Source of the DNA: Natronogracilivirga saccharolytica
Lineage (GTDB): Bacteria; Bacteroidota; Rhodothermia; Balneolales; Natronogracilivirgulaceae
Reading direction: 5' to 3'
Length of the DNA stretch: 64,000 nt
Assembly: GCF_017921895.1 (NCBI RefSeq)
Contig: NZ_JAFIDN010000002.1
Location: 372,001 to 436,000, forward strand
Of the stretch, positions 55,533 to 63,951 are shown piece by piece. A model generated the notes under the pieces. The model searched no databases. It was not told the origin of the DNA and worked only from the letters and a program-made list of their open reading frames with translations. A program made the translations under genes and the position numbers. The stretch's first letter is position 1, and each line of letters opens with the position of its first letter.

Positions 55533-56396
55533 TCAGCTTGTTGTGGTAAGCTTTTCGTAATCATAGCCGTCCGCCTTGCTCATCTCCTGAGCCGTCAGCG
55601 TAAGCAGAATGCCGTAGATTACCTTGGAGCTGACGTCTGCCACGGTGTAGGTGATGTGCCGTCCGACTACAGCAGCTTCACTCAAAGCAGGTTCGAGACC
55701 AAGGTTGAACAGATACGGCATCAGATAGGCGCCGGGGTACAGCATCCATGAGAAAAGGAACAGAGCCCAGATCGTGCTGAGATATTTCTGTACTTTCGGC
55801 GGCGCTCCTTCTTTACCTTCGGTGATTACCTTTTTCATGACCACAAGAATGTGGATGAAGAACAGTGTGGATATAAAGCCCCAGACAAAAAAGAGTGTTG
55901 GGTTGGTGTATTCATAATACTGGCCCACATATCCTGTGAGGATCATCAGTGTTCCTGAAAACCAGAACTGATTTCTTATCGAACTGAACGAGCTTCTGGT
56001 CAGCGAAACGACAAAAAGGATCTGAAACAGCAGCATGGGGACATCGATGAGCCAGTTCAGATAGCGGTAACCATTGTTGAACTGATCGGTTTCTGACCCC
56101 AGGAAGTAGCGTCCGGCATCTGAATCAAAGACAAAGGCACTGGTCCAGTTCTGCTGCTGAATCATCAGCAGAAGGAATGCAGAAACCATAACCACAACTG
56201 AAAGAACCGATGAAATCCGGTATTTCGGAGCTACCGTCTTCATTGTGAGTACGAAATAGAGCAATGCCGCCAGCATAATGGCAAAACCGACAGTCAGGAC
56301 GTGCGCTGACATCTGGTAAGCCATTTCGGTATATCCTGAATCAATGCCCACATAATTTTCGAAAGTGGCGTTGCCCAGGGACATCAAATTATCCAT
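55533..56396 (-). CDS. light-driven sodium-pump rhodopsin (NDQ motif)
   Basis: 287 residues, seven spans. Helix C reads RYLNWLIDVPMLLFQIL: Asn114, Asp118 and Gln125 occupy the BR Asp85/Thr89/Asp96 positions, the NDQ motif of KR2-type sodium pumps. Retinal attaches to Lys258 in ADVSSKVIYG, with Asp254 as counter-ion-side residue and Arg111 in place of BR Arg82. The N-terminus (NATFENYVGI) and His32 also match KR2 (His30). It exports Na+ in light; H+ when Na+ is absent is known of the family. AGGAG (minus strand, 56402-56407) precedes the start. Divergent from the retinal-making blh gene. Confidence 0.97.
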   Translation of the reverse strand: MDNLMSLGNATFENYVGIDSGYTEMAYQMSAHVLTVGFAIMLAALLYFVLTMKTVAPKYRISSVLSVVVMVSAFLLLMIQQQNWTSAFVFDSDAGRYFLGSETDQFNNGYRYLNWLIDVPMLLFQILFVVSLTRSSFSSIRNQFWFSGTLMILTGYVGQYYEYTNPTLFFVWGFISTLFFIHILVVMKKVITEGKEGAPPKVQKYLSTIWALFLFSWMLYPGAYLMPYLFNLGLEPALSEAAVVGRHITYTVADVSSKVIYGILLTLTAQEMSKADGYDYEKLTTTS

Positions 56397-56720
56397 AAAC
56401 TCTCCTTTTGGTTAGGATTTAAAAAAAACTGATTTTTTTACAGCATGCCCCAAAACCGAGTTTTTTTTAAAAAAGTTTGACCTGAGTCATGTTTTTTTGA
56501 ATGATTTCCGTCGTTACAAGCTTGGTTTTTTTACAATTGATTAAGGTGCAGAGAGTTGTGCTGGTTTTCCTGTCAAGGGATTTTTTTATCCGGAAAAAAC
56601 AGGCAGGCTGTCCCGGAAATGTATCCGGGAATGTCTTCGGGAATGATTCCGGCAATGATTTGTTTTGTTTCAAAGTCATGTGGCAGCTCCTTCTGATTCC
56701 TGTATAAAAGATTCATATCT
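56397..56720. other. 324-base divergent promoter region of rhodopsin and blh
   Basis: Very AT-rich with A/T runs on the rhodopsin side. It also has TGAC-CTGA-GTCA at 56478-56489 and the 12-base tandem repeat at 56612-56659. Both genes must be controlled from here. A plus-strand 68-codon frame (56501-56707) is judged non-coding. Confidence 0.7.
56612..56659 (+). repeat. four imperfect 12-base direct repeats
   Basis: CCCGGAAATGTA, TCCGGGAATGTC, TTCGGGAATGAT and TCCGGCAATGAT follow in series, sharing a CCGGNAATG core, about 60-110 bases before the blh start. The periodic spacing near one helical turn suggests protein-binding iterons or simple slippage. Confidence 0.6.
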
Positions 56721-57647
56721 ATGAGGCATTCATCCAAAGTGATGGTCTGGTCCGTTGTCCTGGTAACCATTGTCATGATCCTGTTCAGCAGCCTGTTTTC
56801 AGATACGGCAGCAAACTGGAGTCTCTGGATCGTACTTGCATCCGTGGTGCTTGTTGGGATACCGCACGGTGCCATTGACCACATTATGGCCGAAAAAATC
56901 TACGGACTGGACGCATCATGGCGCGGCCGGGCGCTGTTCTATGGTATGTATTTCGGACTGATGATACTTGTTGGCGGACTCTGGCTCATCCAGCCTGTGC
57001 TCGGACTGCTCTTCTTCTTTGCCATTTCCATCTATCACTTCGGCCAGGCTGATATGGAGGATTTTCTTACGCATGAATCAAGTGGATTCACCTGGTACAT
57101 TACCCGCGGACTTTTCATCATCGGACTGATCGTATTCTCTGACACGACGGTGAGCTACCCCATTATGGCAAAGGCAGTGAATACGGATGCTGCAGCGATA
57201 TCACACCTGCTTCCGGATGCCGGTGTCATGTTGTCTTTTGTGACAGTGATCTATGGTTCGGTCTTTTTTTATGCCTGGCTAACCAACAGGCTTCAAAACG
57301 GAATGCGTTTTCTCGCCGACAGTCTGCTTCTGACGGCTCTTTTTTTATTTACCGGCCCAATGATCGGTTTTGCTGTTTATTTTGCACTATGGCACTCTGC
57401 CGGACATGTATTCGAGATGCAGCGTTATCTTGGCGAACAAAACGAACCTATGTCGCTTTTACAGTTCTACAAATCGGCCGCTCCCTTTACGCTCATCTCC
57501 CTTGCCGGCCTCGCACTTCTTGCCGCTGTAAATCATGCATTTGGTATGGAAGAGCAGTTCATTGCTCTCATGTTTATTCTCATCAGCGTACTGACTCTGC
57601 CGCATATGGTCATTGTCGACAAGATGTACGGAGAGGCAGGCAGTTAA
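56721..57647 (+). CDS. blh: Brp/Blh-family beta-carotene 15,15'-dioxygenase
   Basis: 308 residues with about eight spans. It cleaves beta-carotene to two retinal molecules for the rhodopsin. The iron-binding His clusters are visible: LVGIPHGAIDHIMAE, ISIYHFGQADMED, YFALWHSAGHVFEM and TLPHMVIVDKMYG. Size and helix order fit the Blh family. It diverges from the rhodopsin gene with 324 bases between. No carotenoid synthesis genes (crtE/B/I/Y) are in the window, so beta-carotene must come from elsewhere in the genome. Confidence 0.95.
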   Translation: MRHSSKVMVWSVVLVTIVMILFSSLFSDTAANWSLWIVLASVVLVGIPHGAIDHIMAEKIYGLDASWRGRALFYGMYFGLMILVGGLWLIQPVLGLLFFFAISIYHFGQADMEDFLTHESSGFTWYITRGLFIIGLIVFSDTTVSYPIMAKAVNTDAAAISHLLPDAGVMLSFVTVIYGSVFFYAWLTNRLQNGMRFLADSLLLTALFLFTGPMIGFAVYFALWHSAGHVFEMQRYLGEQNEPMSLLQFYKSAAPFTLISLAGLALLAAVNHAFGMEEQFIALMFILISVLTLPHMVIVDKMYGEAGS

Positions 57648-57962
57648 ATTCCTGCTGAGAGACGCTTTATTTATCCAATTTCATTGAAACCATCTGCCGT
57701 CATTCAACTACGACACTGGTTGTCGCATCAGGATGGTATATTTCAATAGAGTTTAGAAGGGAGACCGCAACGAAGGGCGCGGCCGCTCGGGCAGCTCCTG
57801 ATGCAAGCCGTCCGGTTGCCTTGTCATCTTCTGAGAAGAGGAGTTGCCCGCAGCGGATTCTGCATGATTATGAGATATCAGGTTGCTATATTGCCTCCAT
57901 CGTCATGCGGTAATCAACTATTTCTGAGAAACAACTATTTCTTACTAATCATCAGCACCATC
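57648..57962. other. 315-base intergenic region before the WYL regulator
   Basis: Holds a short hairpin CGACA-CTGGT-TGTCG (57711-57725) and otherwise nothing clear. The WYL reading frame extends back to 57801 but lacks family sequence before 57963. Confidence 0.5.
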
Positions 57963-58871
57963 ATGGTAAAACGCTACTTGCTTCTAACCGAGAAGATAAG
58001 CAACGACTGGTACCCTTCGTTCGATGAGCTCAGGGCTTTCCTCAATGAGCACGATATTCACATTTCCGGCCGGACACTTCAGCGCGATATTCAGCACATC
58101 CGCAACGAGTACGGTATCGAAATAGAATACGACCGACGGAAAAAAGGATACGTCATCAACCGGGAAAAAAGTCTGGATGTGAACTCTTTCCTGAGGTTCA
58201 TGGGAATGGTACGGACGGCGGATATCCTGACTGACTCGCTGCGGTCAAGCCGCGAAAGCATGCAGTATCTGCAATTCGATTCGGTTCATCTGTTTGCCGG
58301 CAGGGAGTACATCAAACCGCTGCTGCGAGCGATCCACGACCGGCGGCTTGTCGGGTTCACGCATCAGAAGTTTGACCGGGACAAGCCATCAAACGTCATA
58401 TTTCAGCCCTACTTCCTGCTGGAGTATCAGTATCGATGGTACCTTGTCGGAATTCCGGAAGGTCAAAAAGAGCCCAAAAATTACGGCCTCGATCGTATTT
58501 CACGACTGGATATCCTGCCGGAAACATTTGAGCGAACCAGCGATACGTACATCAGGGATAAATACCGCAACACGGTGGGACTCAATTATGATGCCGGGGA
58601 TCCGGTCACCGTCACCATCCGCTGTACGGCACTTACCGGAAAATACCTCGAAACGCTGCCAGTTCACGAATCTCAAGCAGTTCTGGAAAGGGGAGAATCA
58701 CACTGGCTGATACGCTTCCGGGTAGTTCCGAATTTTGAGTTTGAACAAAAGCTGATGATGCATTTGCAGCAGATGGAAGTTGTGAGTCCGGACTGGTTTC
58801 GCCGGAAATTTGCAGGAAAGCTGCGGGAGGCGCTTAAATATTATGATGGCACAATGCCATCGTCCGGATGA
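57963..58871 (+). CDS. WYL-domain transcriptional regulator (YafY-like)
   Basis: 302 residues from ATG 57963 (MVKRYLLLTEKISNDWYPSF). Residues 1-65 are an HTH of the DeoR/HTH_11 type with the recognition helix ISGRTLQRDIQHIRNEYGI. Residues 120-200 are a WYL domain, with IHDRRLVGFTHQKF and the name-giving EYQYRWYLVGIPEG. The C-terminal WCX-like domain follows (VTVTIRCTALTGKYLETLPV). WYL domains sense ligands, in several cases single-stranded DNA or nucleotides, and often control defence or stress genes; the target here is unknown. Stands alone. Confidence 0.9.
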   Translation: MVKRYLLLTEKISNDWYPSFDELRAFLNEHDIHISGRTLQRDIQHIRNEYGIEIEYDRRKKGYVINREKSLDVNSFLRFMGMVRTADILTDSLRSSRESMQYLQFDSVHLFAGREYIKPLLRAIHDRRLVGFTHQKFDRDKPSNVIFQPYFLLEYQYRWYLVGIPEGQKEPKNYGLDRISRLDILPETFERTSDTYIRDKYRNTVGLNYDAGDPVTVTIRCTALTGKYLETLPVHESQAVLERGESHWLIRFRVVPNFEFEQKLMMHLQQMEVVSPDWFRRKFAGKLREALKYYDGTMPSSG

Positions 58872-58961
58872 CGGGAACGCTGCAGCCCGATGGAGGTGTA
58901 ATTATAGCTCAATGCCATCACATAATGTCATCGCTATAAAATTACACTTCGCCCAAAATTT

Positions 58962-59453
58962 ATGCCCATTTTTTCCCGCCTTCTCAATCAGTACGACCAC
59001 ATCGACCAGTCTGTCACCCGGTGGATGGCCAGAAACGGAATTTTCCTTCTGCGGATCAGCATCGGCCTGATATTCGTCTGGTTCGGAGCGTTGAAATTCT
59101 TTCCCGGTGCCAGTCCGGCCGAGCAGCTTGCCGGCAGCTCCATCGAAATCCTTACATTCGGCATCATCCCGGCCGCAATCGGGCTGCCGTTGCTGGCTGT
59201 CTGGGAGTGTCTGATCGGAATCGGCATGTTCGTCCGCAAGTACATGCGGTTTACCATTCTGATGCTTTATGTGCAGATGATCGGCACCTTTTCACCGATT
59301 GTAATTCTTCCTTATGTCGTGTTTGACGGATTTCCCCTGGTCCTGACCATGGATGGCCAGTATATCATCAAAAATGTGGTGGTGATAGCGGCGGCTTTGG
59401 TGATTGGCGCTACGGTGCGCGGCGGGAAGCTTGAGTCCGAGCCTGAATCCTGA
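58962..59453 (+). CDS. DoxX/YkgB-like membrane protein
   Basis: 163 residues, four spans: residues 28-46 (FLLRISIGLIFVWFGALKFF), 68-88, 96-118 and 138-155. The order and the RISIGLIFVWFGALKFFPGA start fit DoxX/DUF417-type proteins, often linked to quinone chemistry or oxidative stress. Its last 44 bases overlap the last 44 of the convergent membrane gene. Function unknown. Confidence 0.8.
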   Translation: MPIFSRLLNQYDHIDQSVTRWMARNGIFLLRISIGLIFVWFGALKFFPGASPAEQLAGSSIEILTFGIIPAAIGLPLLAVWECLIGIGMFVRKYMRFTILMLYVQMIGTFSPIVILPYVVFDGFPLVLTMDGQYIIKNVVVIAAALVIGATVRGGKLESEPES

Positions 59454-59826
59454 AAAACAGATACGGCCCGATGAATACCCAGACCGGTACCAGCACCCAC
59501 AAATTGCCATCGGAAATGTTATAGTTCTGCATTATTTCCTGCCAGGATAATCCGGTTGCATAGCGTCCCAAGCCGGTTTCAAATGCAAGCGTCATAAGCA
59601 GCCAGATACCGCCAACCGCCCGGGCCTGATTTGCAGAGGCCAGCGGCCACCGGACAGTGAGTACCCGGAAGTAAACGGAAAACAGAAGCAACAGGATGAC
59701 GGTGGAAATCTGATAGGCGGCAGATGCTGACATTAGCGGGAGATATAAAGCATCCCTGGCGATTCCGTTCAGGATCGCCAGGATCATCATCCCGAACCAT
59801 GCAAATATGTATTTGACGAGGATCAC
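59410..59826 (-). CDS. conserved four-span membrane protein
   Basis: 138 residues from a GTG at 59826. Four spans are visible, the last ending near VFIGPYLFFR. Between spans 3 and 4 the stretch FETGLGRYATGLSWQEIMQN YNI looks conserved and resembles a small family I recall from many bacteria (FEFGFGHxxxGxSWxRLLxDYN). The start is 9 bases after the DUF2911 stop, so the two are probably one operon. The 3' end overlaps the convergent DoxX gene by 44 bases. Role unknown. Confidence 0.7.
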   Translation of the reverse strand: MILVKYIFAWFGMMILAILNGIARDALYLPLMSASAAYQISTVILLLLFSVYFRVLTVRWPLASANQARAVGGIWLLMTLAFETGLGRYATGLSWQEIMQNYNISDGNLWVLVPVWVFIGPYLFFRIQARTQASRRAP

Positions 59827-59835
59827 GTGCCGGTT

Positions 59836-60393
59836 TCAGGACTCGTCAATCCGGAAGCCGAATTTGACATCATCCCAATGCAGCATCAGTTTCCCCGAAT
59901 CTTCGGCGATATCTTCAAAGTAAAACATCATCTGCTCCATGTGGAATGTTTCTTCGGGTTCAACCCGGACACGCAAGGCATCTTCATCCGGATTGTAGTT
60001 ATAGGCGCCCCACTGATCGGCCACCTGATTGAAGATTACCGTCCAGGGTCCCTCTTCCTGCGGGATGGTAAACAGGCTGTACGTACCGGCTTCAAGAGGC
60101 TCGCCCTCAACTTTGACATCATCAGAAAGCGTGATGGTGGTAGCCTCATCGGCGCCGGTCCGCCATATTTCGTCAAACGGGACGAGTTCGCCGAAGATGT
60201 CCCGATCGCGGACAGCCGGTCTGCCGTAGGTTATCGTAACTTCGGTGGTTCCTATGGTCTGGGAAACAACGGCGTTTGGACTTACGCGGATGTCGTCATG
60301 GGCGCGGTCCTGCGCTATGGCGCCTGGTGCCGCGATCAGGTAAATAATGAGTCCTGCCAGAATAGTTTTGATGGATAACATTTGAGCTTTCAT
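59836..60393 (-). CDS. secreted DUF2911 protein
   Basis: 185 residues from ATG 60393; a longer frame to 60525 lacks a signal. A signal peptide (ILAGLIIYLIAAPGAIAQ) precedes the DUF2911 domain: SQTIGTTEVTITYGRPAVRD, GELVPFDEIWRTGADEATTI, and YSLFTIPQEEGPWTVIFN. The family is common in Bacteroidota-related bacteria with no known activity. First gene of a probable operon with the membrane protein gene downstream. Confidence 0.9.
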   Translation of the reverse strand: MKAQMLSIKTILAGLIIYLIAAPGAIAQDRAHDDIRVSPNAVVSQTIGTTEVTITYGRPAVRDRDIFGELVPFDEIWRTGADEATTITLSDDVKVEGEPLEAGTYSLFTIPQEEGPWTVIFNQVADQWGAYNYNPDEDALRVRVEPEETFHMEQMMFYFEDIAEDSGKLMLHWDDVKFGFRIDES

Positions 60394-60882
60394 AGGAATA
60401 CTGGTTTTGGTTCCTGTTTCGCGGAATAGTTCTCCGACCATTGTTGTTGTACCATACGCGCTTTCATATCTGTAACGATAAATACAGCTGCCGGTGTTCC
60501 GGTGTACCTGTCCGCTTATGGGCATAGCACTTCGTGACCTTCGGTTCGTCTGTTTAAAATTTTCGATTTATAATGACAGATAGAATGACATGACCGTTTT
60601 TAATTATGCTCATGTGTGTCCGGATTTCAGCTGGTCATGATCATTTCATGTGTTTAAAATTTTTGATTAAGTGGACACATGCAATTCCATGACCGGTTTT
60701 AATCATGCGCCTGTGTGTCCTGACGCCCGTCCGGTCATGTTCATTTCATTTAAAAATCATGTATCGTTTGCAATATGTAAATTATGGTCCGAGATGCCGT
60801 AATATTGCAGCCGGCATTTTTTTCTTATGGAAGCTGACTCCGGTCCGGGGCGGCATAAGCATATTTACTTTCTGTGTTACTC
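60394..60882. other. 489-base intergenic region with 100-bp tandem repeat
   Basis: Lies between the DUF2911 start and the TRIC start (divergent). It holds the tandem repeat at 60551-60750 and the inverted pair GCAATAT/ATATTGC at 60770-60776 and 60802-60808. No credible ORF. Confidence 0.7.
60551..60750. repeat. two 100-bp tandem units with internal inverted repeats
   Basis: Units start TGTTTAAAATTTT at 60551 and again at 60651, exactly 100 bases apart. A third start (ATTTAAAAATC) begins near 60747. Each unit contains TGTGTGTCC at the same place and an inverted pair: CATGACC...GGTCATG in unit 1, CATGACCGG...CCGGTCATG in unit 2. Unit 2 also has GGACACA...TGTGTCC. Sequence divergence between units is substantial but the pairing is kept, suggesting structure matters. 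Confidence 0.7.
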
Positions 60883-61494
60883 ATGATGTACATACTTGAT
60901 CTGCTTGGCACGGCAACATTTGCGGTTACCGGCGCCCTCGCTGCAGGCCGCAAGCGGATGGATATTTTCGGAGTGGTTGTTCTCGGATGTGTCACCGCTA
61001 TCGGCGGCGGGACGCTTCGTGACGTGATTCTCGGCAATCATCCGGTATTCTGGATTTCCAACAATGTGTACCTTCTGGTTGCCACGCTTGCAGCAGTGGG
61101 AACCTTTCTGCTTGTCCGGTACTGGAGGGTGCCGATGAGAACGCTGGTGTACGCAGATGCGGCCGGACTGGCGATTTTTACTGTTATTGGTTTTCAGCGC
61201 GGACTCGAAGTGACCGGTTCCTACAGTATCGCCGTCGTTATGGGTGTGACCACAGGCGTGGTTGGCGGGATGATTCGCGATGTACTTGCAGGCGAGATCC
61301 CGCTGATTCTGCGGCGGGAGATTTACGCTTCTGCCAGCCTGTGCGGAGCCATTCTTTTTGCATTGATGCACTATTTCCAGTTCCCTGGTGTATGGGCCGT
61401 CATCGTTGCTGTCCTGACCATTTTCACGATTCGGCTTGCCGCACTGCGATGGAATGTGTCCCTGCCGCTGCTGCGTCTCGAGGAGGAAAGATAA
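60883..61494 (+). CDS. TRIC/YicG-type cation channel
   Basis: 203 residues from ATG 60883. Seven spans in two homologous halves, each with the glycine-rich KX-type signature: AIGGGTLRDVILGNHPVFW and VVGGMIRDVLAGEIPLILRR. Prokaryotic TRIC proteins conduct K+ or Na+ in a trimer. The tandem-repeat region lies directly upstream and may carry its promoter. The gene is followed by the aldo/keto reductase gene after 130 bases. Confidence 0.92.
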   Translation: MMYILDLLGTATFAVTGALAAGRKRMDIFGVVVLGCVTAIGGGTLRDVILGNHPVFWISNNVYLLVATLAAVGTFLLVRYWRVPMRTLVYADAAGLAIFTVIGFQRGLEVTGSYSIAVVMGVTTGVVGGMIRDVLAGEIPLILRREIYASASLCGAILFALMHYFQFPGVWAVIVAVLTIFTIRLAALRWNVSLPLLRLEEER

Positions 61495-61624
61495 ACGCAA
61501 TCGTCATTGCAAAAGGATTTTCTTTTTGATACTCTCTGAGAGCAGGCCCGGTGCGCGGGTTATATCCGCCGTTGCAGGGCCCTGTGTTTGGAAAAAAATG
61601 ATAATAAATGGCTAAAAGAGGTGC

Positions 61625-62611
61625 ATGAGTATGAAATATCGTCCGTTTGGCAATACAGATCTCATGGTCAGTGAAGTTGGCTTTGGTGCCTGGGCCATCG
61701 GTGGTCCGGCCATGGCCGGCAATATTCCCATCGGATGGGGGAATGTGGACGACCAGGTTTCCAGGGAGGCGCTGAAAGAAGCACACCGGCAAGGGGTTAA
61801 TTTTTATGACACTGCCGACTTTTACGGACTGGGCCATTCAGAAAAGCTGATCGGCGAGGTGTTTGGCAACAGGGATGATGTCATCATTGCCAGCAAGGTC
61901 GGACACCGTCTCAAAGATGACGGGGTCATTCAAGTTGATTACTCAAAAAAATATGTGATCGAGGCGTGTAACGAGAGCTTGCAGCGCCTCCAGCGAGATA
62001 CCATCGATCTCTACCAGCTTCATACGGCAAAAGTGGCCGATTTGGAAAACGGGGAGTGTCTTGAGGCACTTGATAAACTGCAGCAGGAAGGCAAAATCCG
62101 CTACTGGGGCTTGTCATTGCATACCTTCGAACCCGAGCCCGAAGCAGAATTTATACTTTCACATGAGCTGGGAAACGGATTCCAGCTTGTGCTGAATATT
62201 TTGAACCAGCAAAGCGTGCCTCTTCTGGATAAAGCCGCAAAGCAGGGAATGGGGGTGATTGCCCGTATGCCTCTGCAATTCGGCGTACTGACCGGCAAAT
62301 TCACGAAAGAAACCCGTTTTGGTCCGGATGATCACCGGAGTTTCCGGCTCCCGCCGGATATTTTAGGCCGTACGCTCGATGCGCTTGAGAAAGTCTGGCC
62401 GCTGACCGAAAAATACGGATGCAGCAAAACCGAACTCAGTTTGAGTTTCATTCTCAGTTTTGACGCGGTATCCACGGTGATCCCGGGCATCAAAACACCG
62501 CATCAGGCCAGGGAGAATACCAGCGGAATCGTGCGGCTGTCCGATGAAGACCGGGATTACATCACTTCATTGTATGAGGATTTGTTCAAACCTGTGCTGG
62601 TGCAGAAATAA
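61625..62611 (+). CDS. aldo/keto reductase
   Basis: 328 residues, usual length. An (alpha/beta)8 barrel with the tetrad visible: Asp and Tyr in NFYDTADFYGLGHSEKLI, Lys in IIASKVGHRLKD, His in LYQLHTAKV. The NADPH-binding end is seen in VIPGIKTPHQARENTSGI. It reduces an aldehyde, ketone or sugar; substrate is not readable. Start has AGAGG nearby. Resembles the YghZ/Kvbeta-like subgroup. Confidence 0.93.
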   Translation: MSMKYRPFGNTDLMVSEVGFGAWAIGGPAMAGNIPIGWGNVDDQVSREALKEAHRQGVNFYDTADFYGLGHSEKLIGEVFGNRDDVIIASKVGHRLKDDGVIQVDYSKKYVIEACNESLQRLQRDTIDLYQLHTAKVADLENGECLEALDKLQQEGKIRYWGLSLHTFEPEPEAEFILSHELGNGFQLVLNILNQQSVPLLDKAAKQGMGVIARMPLQFGVLTGKFTKETRFGPDDHRSFRLPPDILGRTLDALEKVWPLTEKYGCSKTELSLSFILSFDAVSTVIPGIKTPHQARENTSGIVRLSDEDRDYITSLYEDLFKPVLVQK

Positions 62612-62664
62612 TATGGGGGCATCGGCCGGGCAGCAGCAGTTGTCCGGAAATCAGACAGGATATC

Positions 62665-63951
62665 TTATTCTCTCCTGAATGTCCTGACCAGGAAGCCGGC
62701 TGCAACTCCGGCTGCAGTCGGGATGAGCCATGCGAATCCCTGTCCGGATAAGGGGATGTAGCCGATCAGCGTATCCAGATTATCCAGCGGCAGTCCGACA
62801 ATGGTGAGTGCTTCGGGGACACTGGTCAGCAGAGCACCGATAACCGCTCCGGTATATACGGCGCGATCGGCGAAGGGGCCGCCGATGAGCGTCAGGATAA
62901 TCAGGGCGATGGCAACCGGATAGACCATCACCAGCAGCGGCACGGCGACGTTTACGATGGTTGTCACACCTACGGTCGCAAATACCCCGCTGAATACCAC
63001 GGTGATCACAGCTACAAGCCTGTAATGAAGCCATCCTTTTGTGAGGCTGCTGAAGTATTCGGCCACTGTGGCCGTCAGGCCGATAGCGGTAGTCAGGCAG
63101 GCGAGGCTGACCGCCAGTCCCAGCGAAAGCATGCCGGTTTCGCCCATCAGTTCATACGCAATAGCGATCAGCAGATCGGTTCGCTCTATGGAAGTTGCGT
63201 ACAGCTCACCGGCCGTCGCACCAAGGTACATCAATCCGCCATAAACCAGCCCCAGGCCAAGTGCGGCAATTCCTCCGGCCATCGAAGTCATCATCACCTG
63301 CTCTTTGACATTTTTGTACCCTTTGAGCAGCAGCGCACCAATGACAATCTGGGCAAATACCAGTGATGCCAGCGCATCCATCGTCTGATACCCTTCCCTG
63401 AAACCGCGTCCTGTCGGACCCTCAAGCTCGGATCCCGTAATACTTCCCATGGGAGAGAAAATCCCCTTCAGGATGATCCAGGTCAGGGTGATCAGAAGCA
63501 AAGGTGTCAGAAATTTGGCAATTTTATCAACAACGGCAGTGCGATTCAGTGAAAACAGCAGGGCGATGCCGAAAAAGATGATGGAGAACAGAAAACGCGG
63601 GAAGCCTTCCCAGGACGGACGCACACCAAGTTCAAAGGCCGTCGCGCAGGTGCGCGGAATGGCCAGCAGCGGCCCGATGGCAAGAATGATCACGATACTC
63701 AGCGCCAGTCCGAACCATGGGCTCACCCTGCTCCCCATATGCTCGATGGTACCGCCGGCCCGGGCAGCAGCCATAATTCCCAGCAGCGGCATGCCGATGC
63801 CCGTTATCAGAAATCCGAGAAGCGCCCATTGCCAGTCCACTCCGGCCAACAGACCCATATAGGGCGGAAAGATGAGGTTTCCGGCCCCGAAAAACATGGC
63901 AAACAGTGCCACCCCCACAACCAGGACATCTCTGCTGTTCTGCTTTATCAT
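62665..63951 (-). CDS. brnQ: branched-chain amino acid:sodium symporter BrnQ
   Basis: 428 residues, twelve spans. The opening VGVALFAMFFGAGNLIFPPY MG is the BrnQ signature, followed by LAIPRTCATAFELGVRP and LASLVFAQIVIGALLLKGYK. It imports leucine, isoleucine and valine with Na+ (or H+). It is convergent with the aldo/keto reductase gene (53 bases between). With the SSS carrier, it is the second sodium-coupled importer in the window. Confidence 0.95.
   Translation of the reverse strand: MIKQNSRDVLVVGVALFAMFFGAGNLIFPPYMGLLAGVDWQWALLGFLITGIGMPLLGIMAAARAGGTIEHMGSRVSPWFGLALSIVIILAIGPLLAIPRTCATAFELGVRPSWEGFPRFLFSIIFFGIALLFSLNRTAVVDKIAKFLTPLLLITLTWIILKGIFSPMGSITGSELEGPTGRGFREGYQTMDALASLVFAQIVIGALLLKGYKNVKEQVMMTSMAGGIAALGLGLVYGGLMYLGATAGELYATSIERTDLLIAIAYELMGETGMLSLGLAVSLACLTTAIGLTATVAEYFSSLTKGWLHYRLVAVITVVFSGVFATVGVTTIVNVAVPLLVMVYPVAIALIILTLIGGPFADRAVYTGAVIGALLTSVPEALTIVGLPLDNLDTLIGYIPLSGQGFAWLIPTAAGVAAGFLVRTFRRE

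Noticed and set aside
56501-56707. 68-codon plus-strand frame before blh, with a GN-rich tail
   Set aside because: No ribosome site, and its Gly-Asn repeats come from the 12-base DNA repeats; treated as a regulatory repeat instead.
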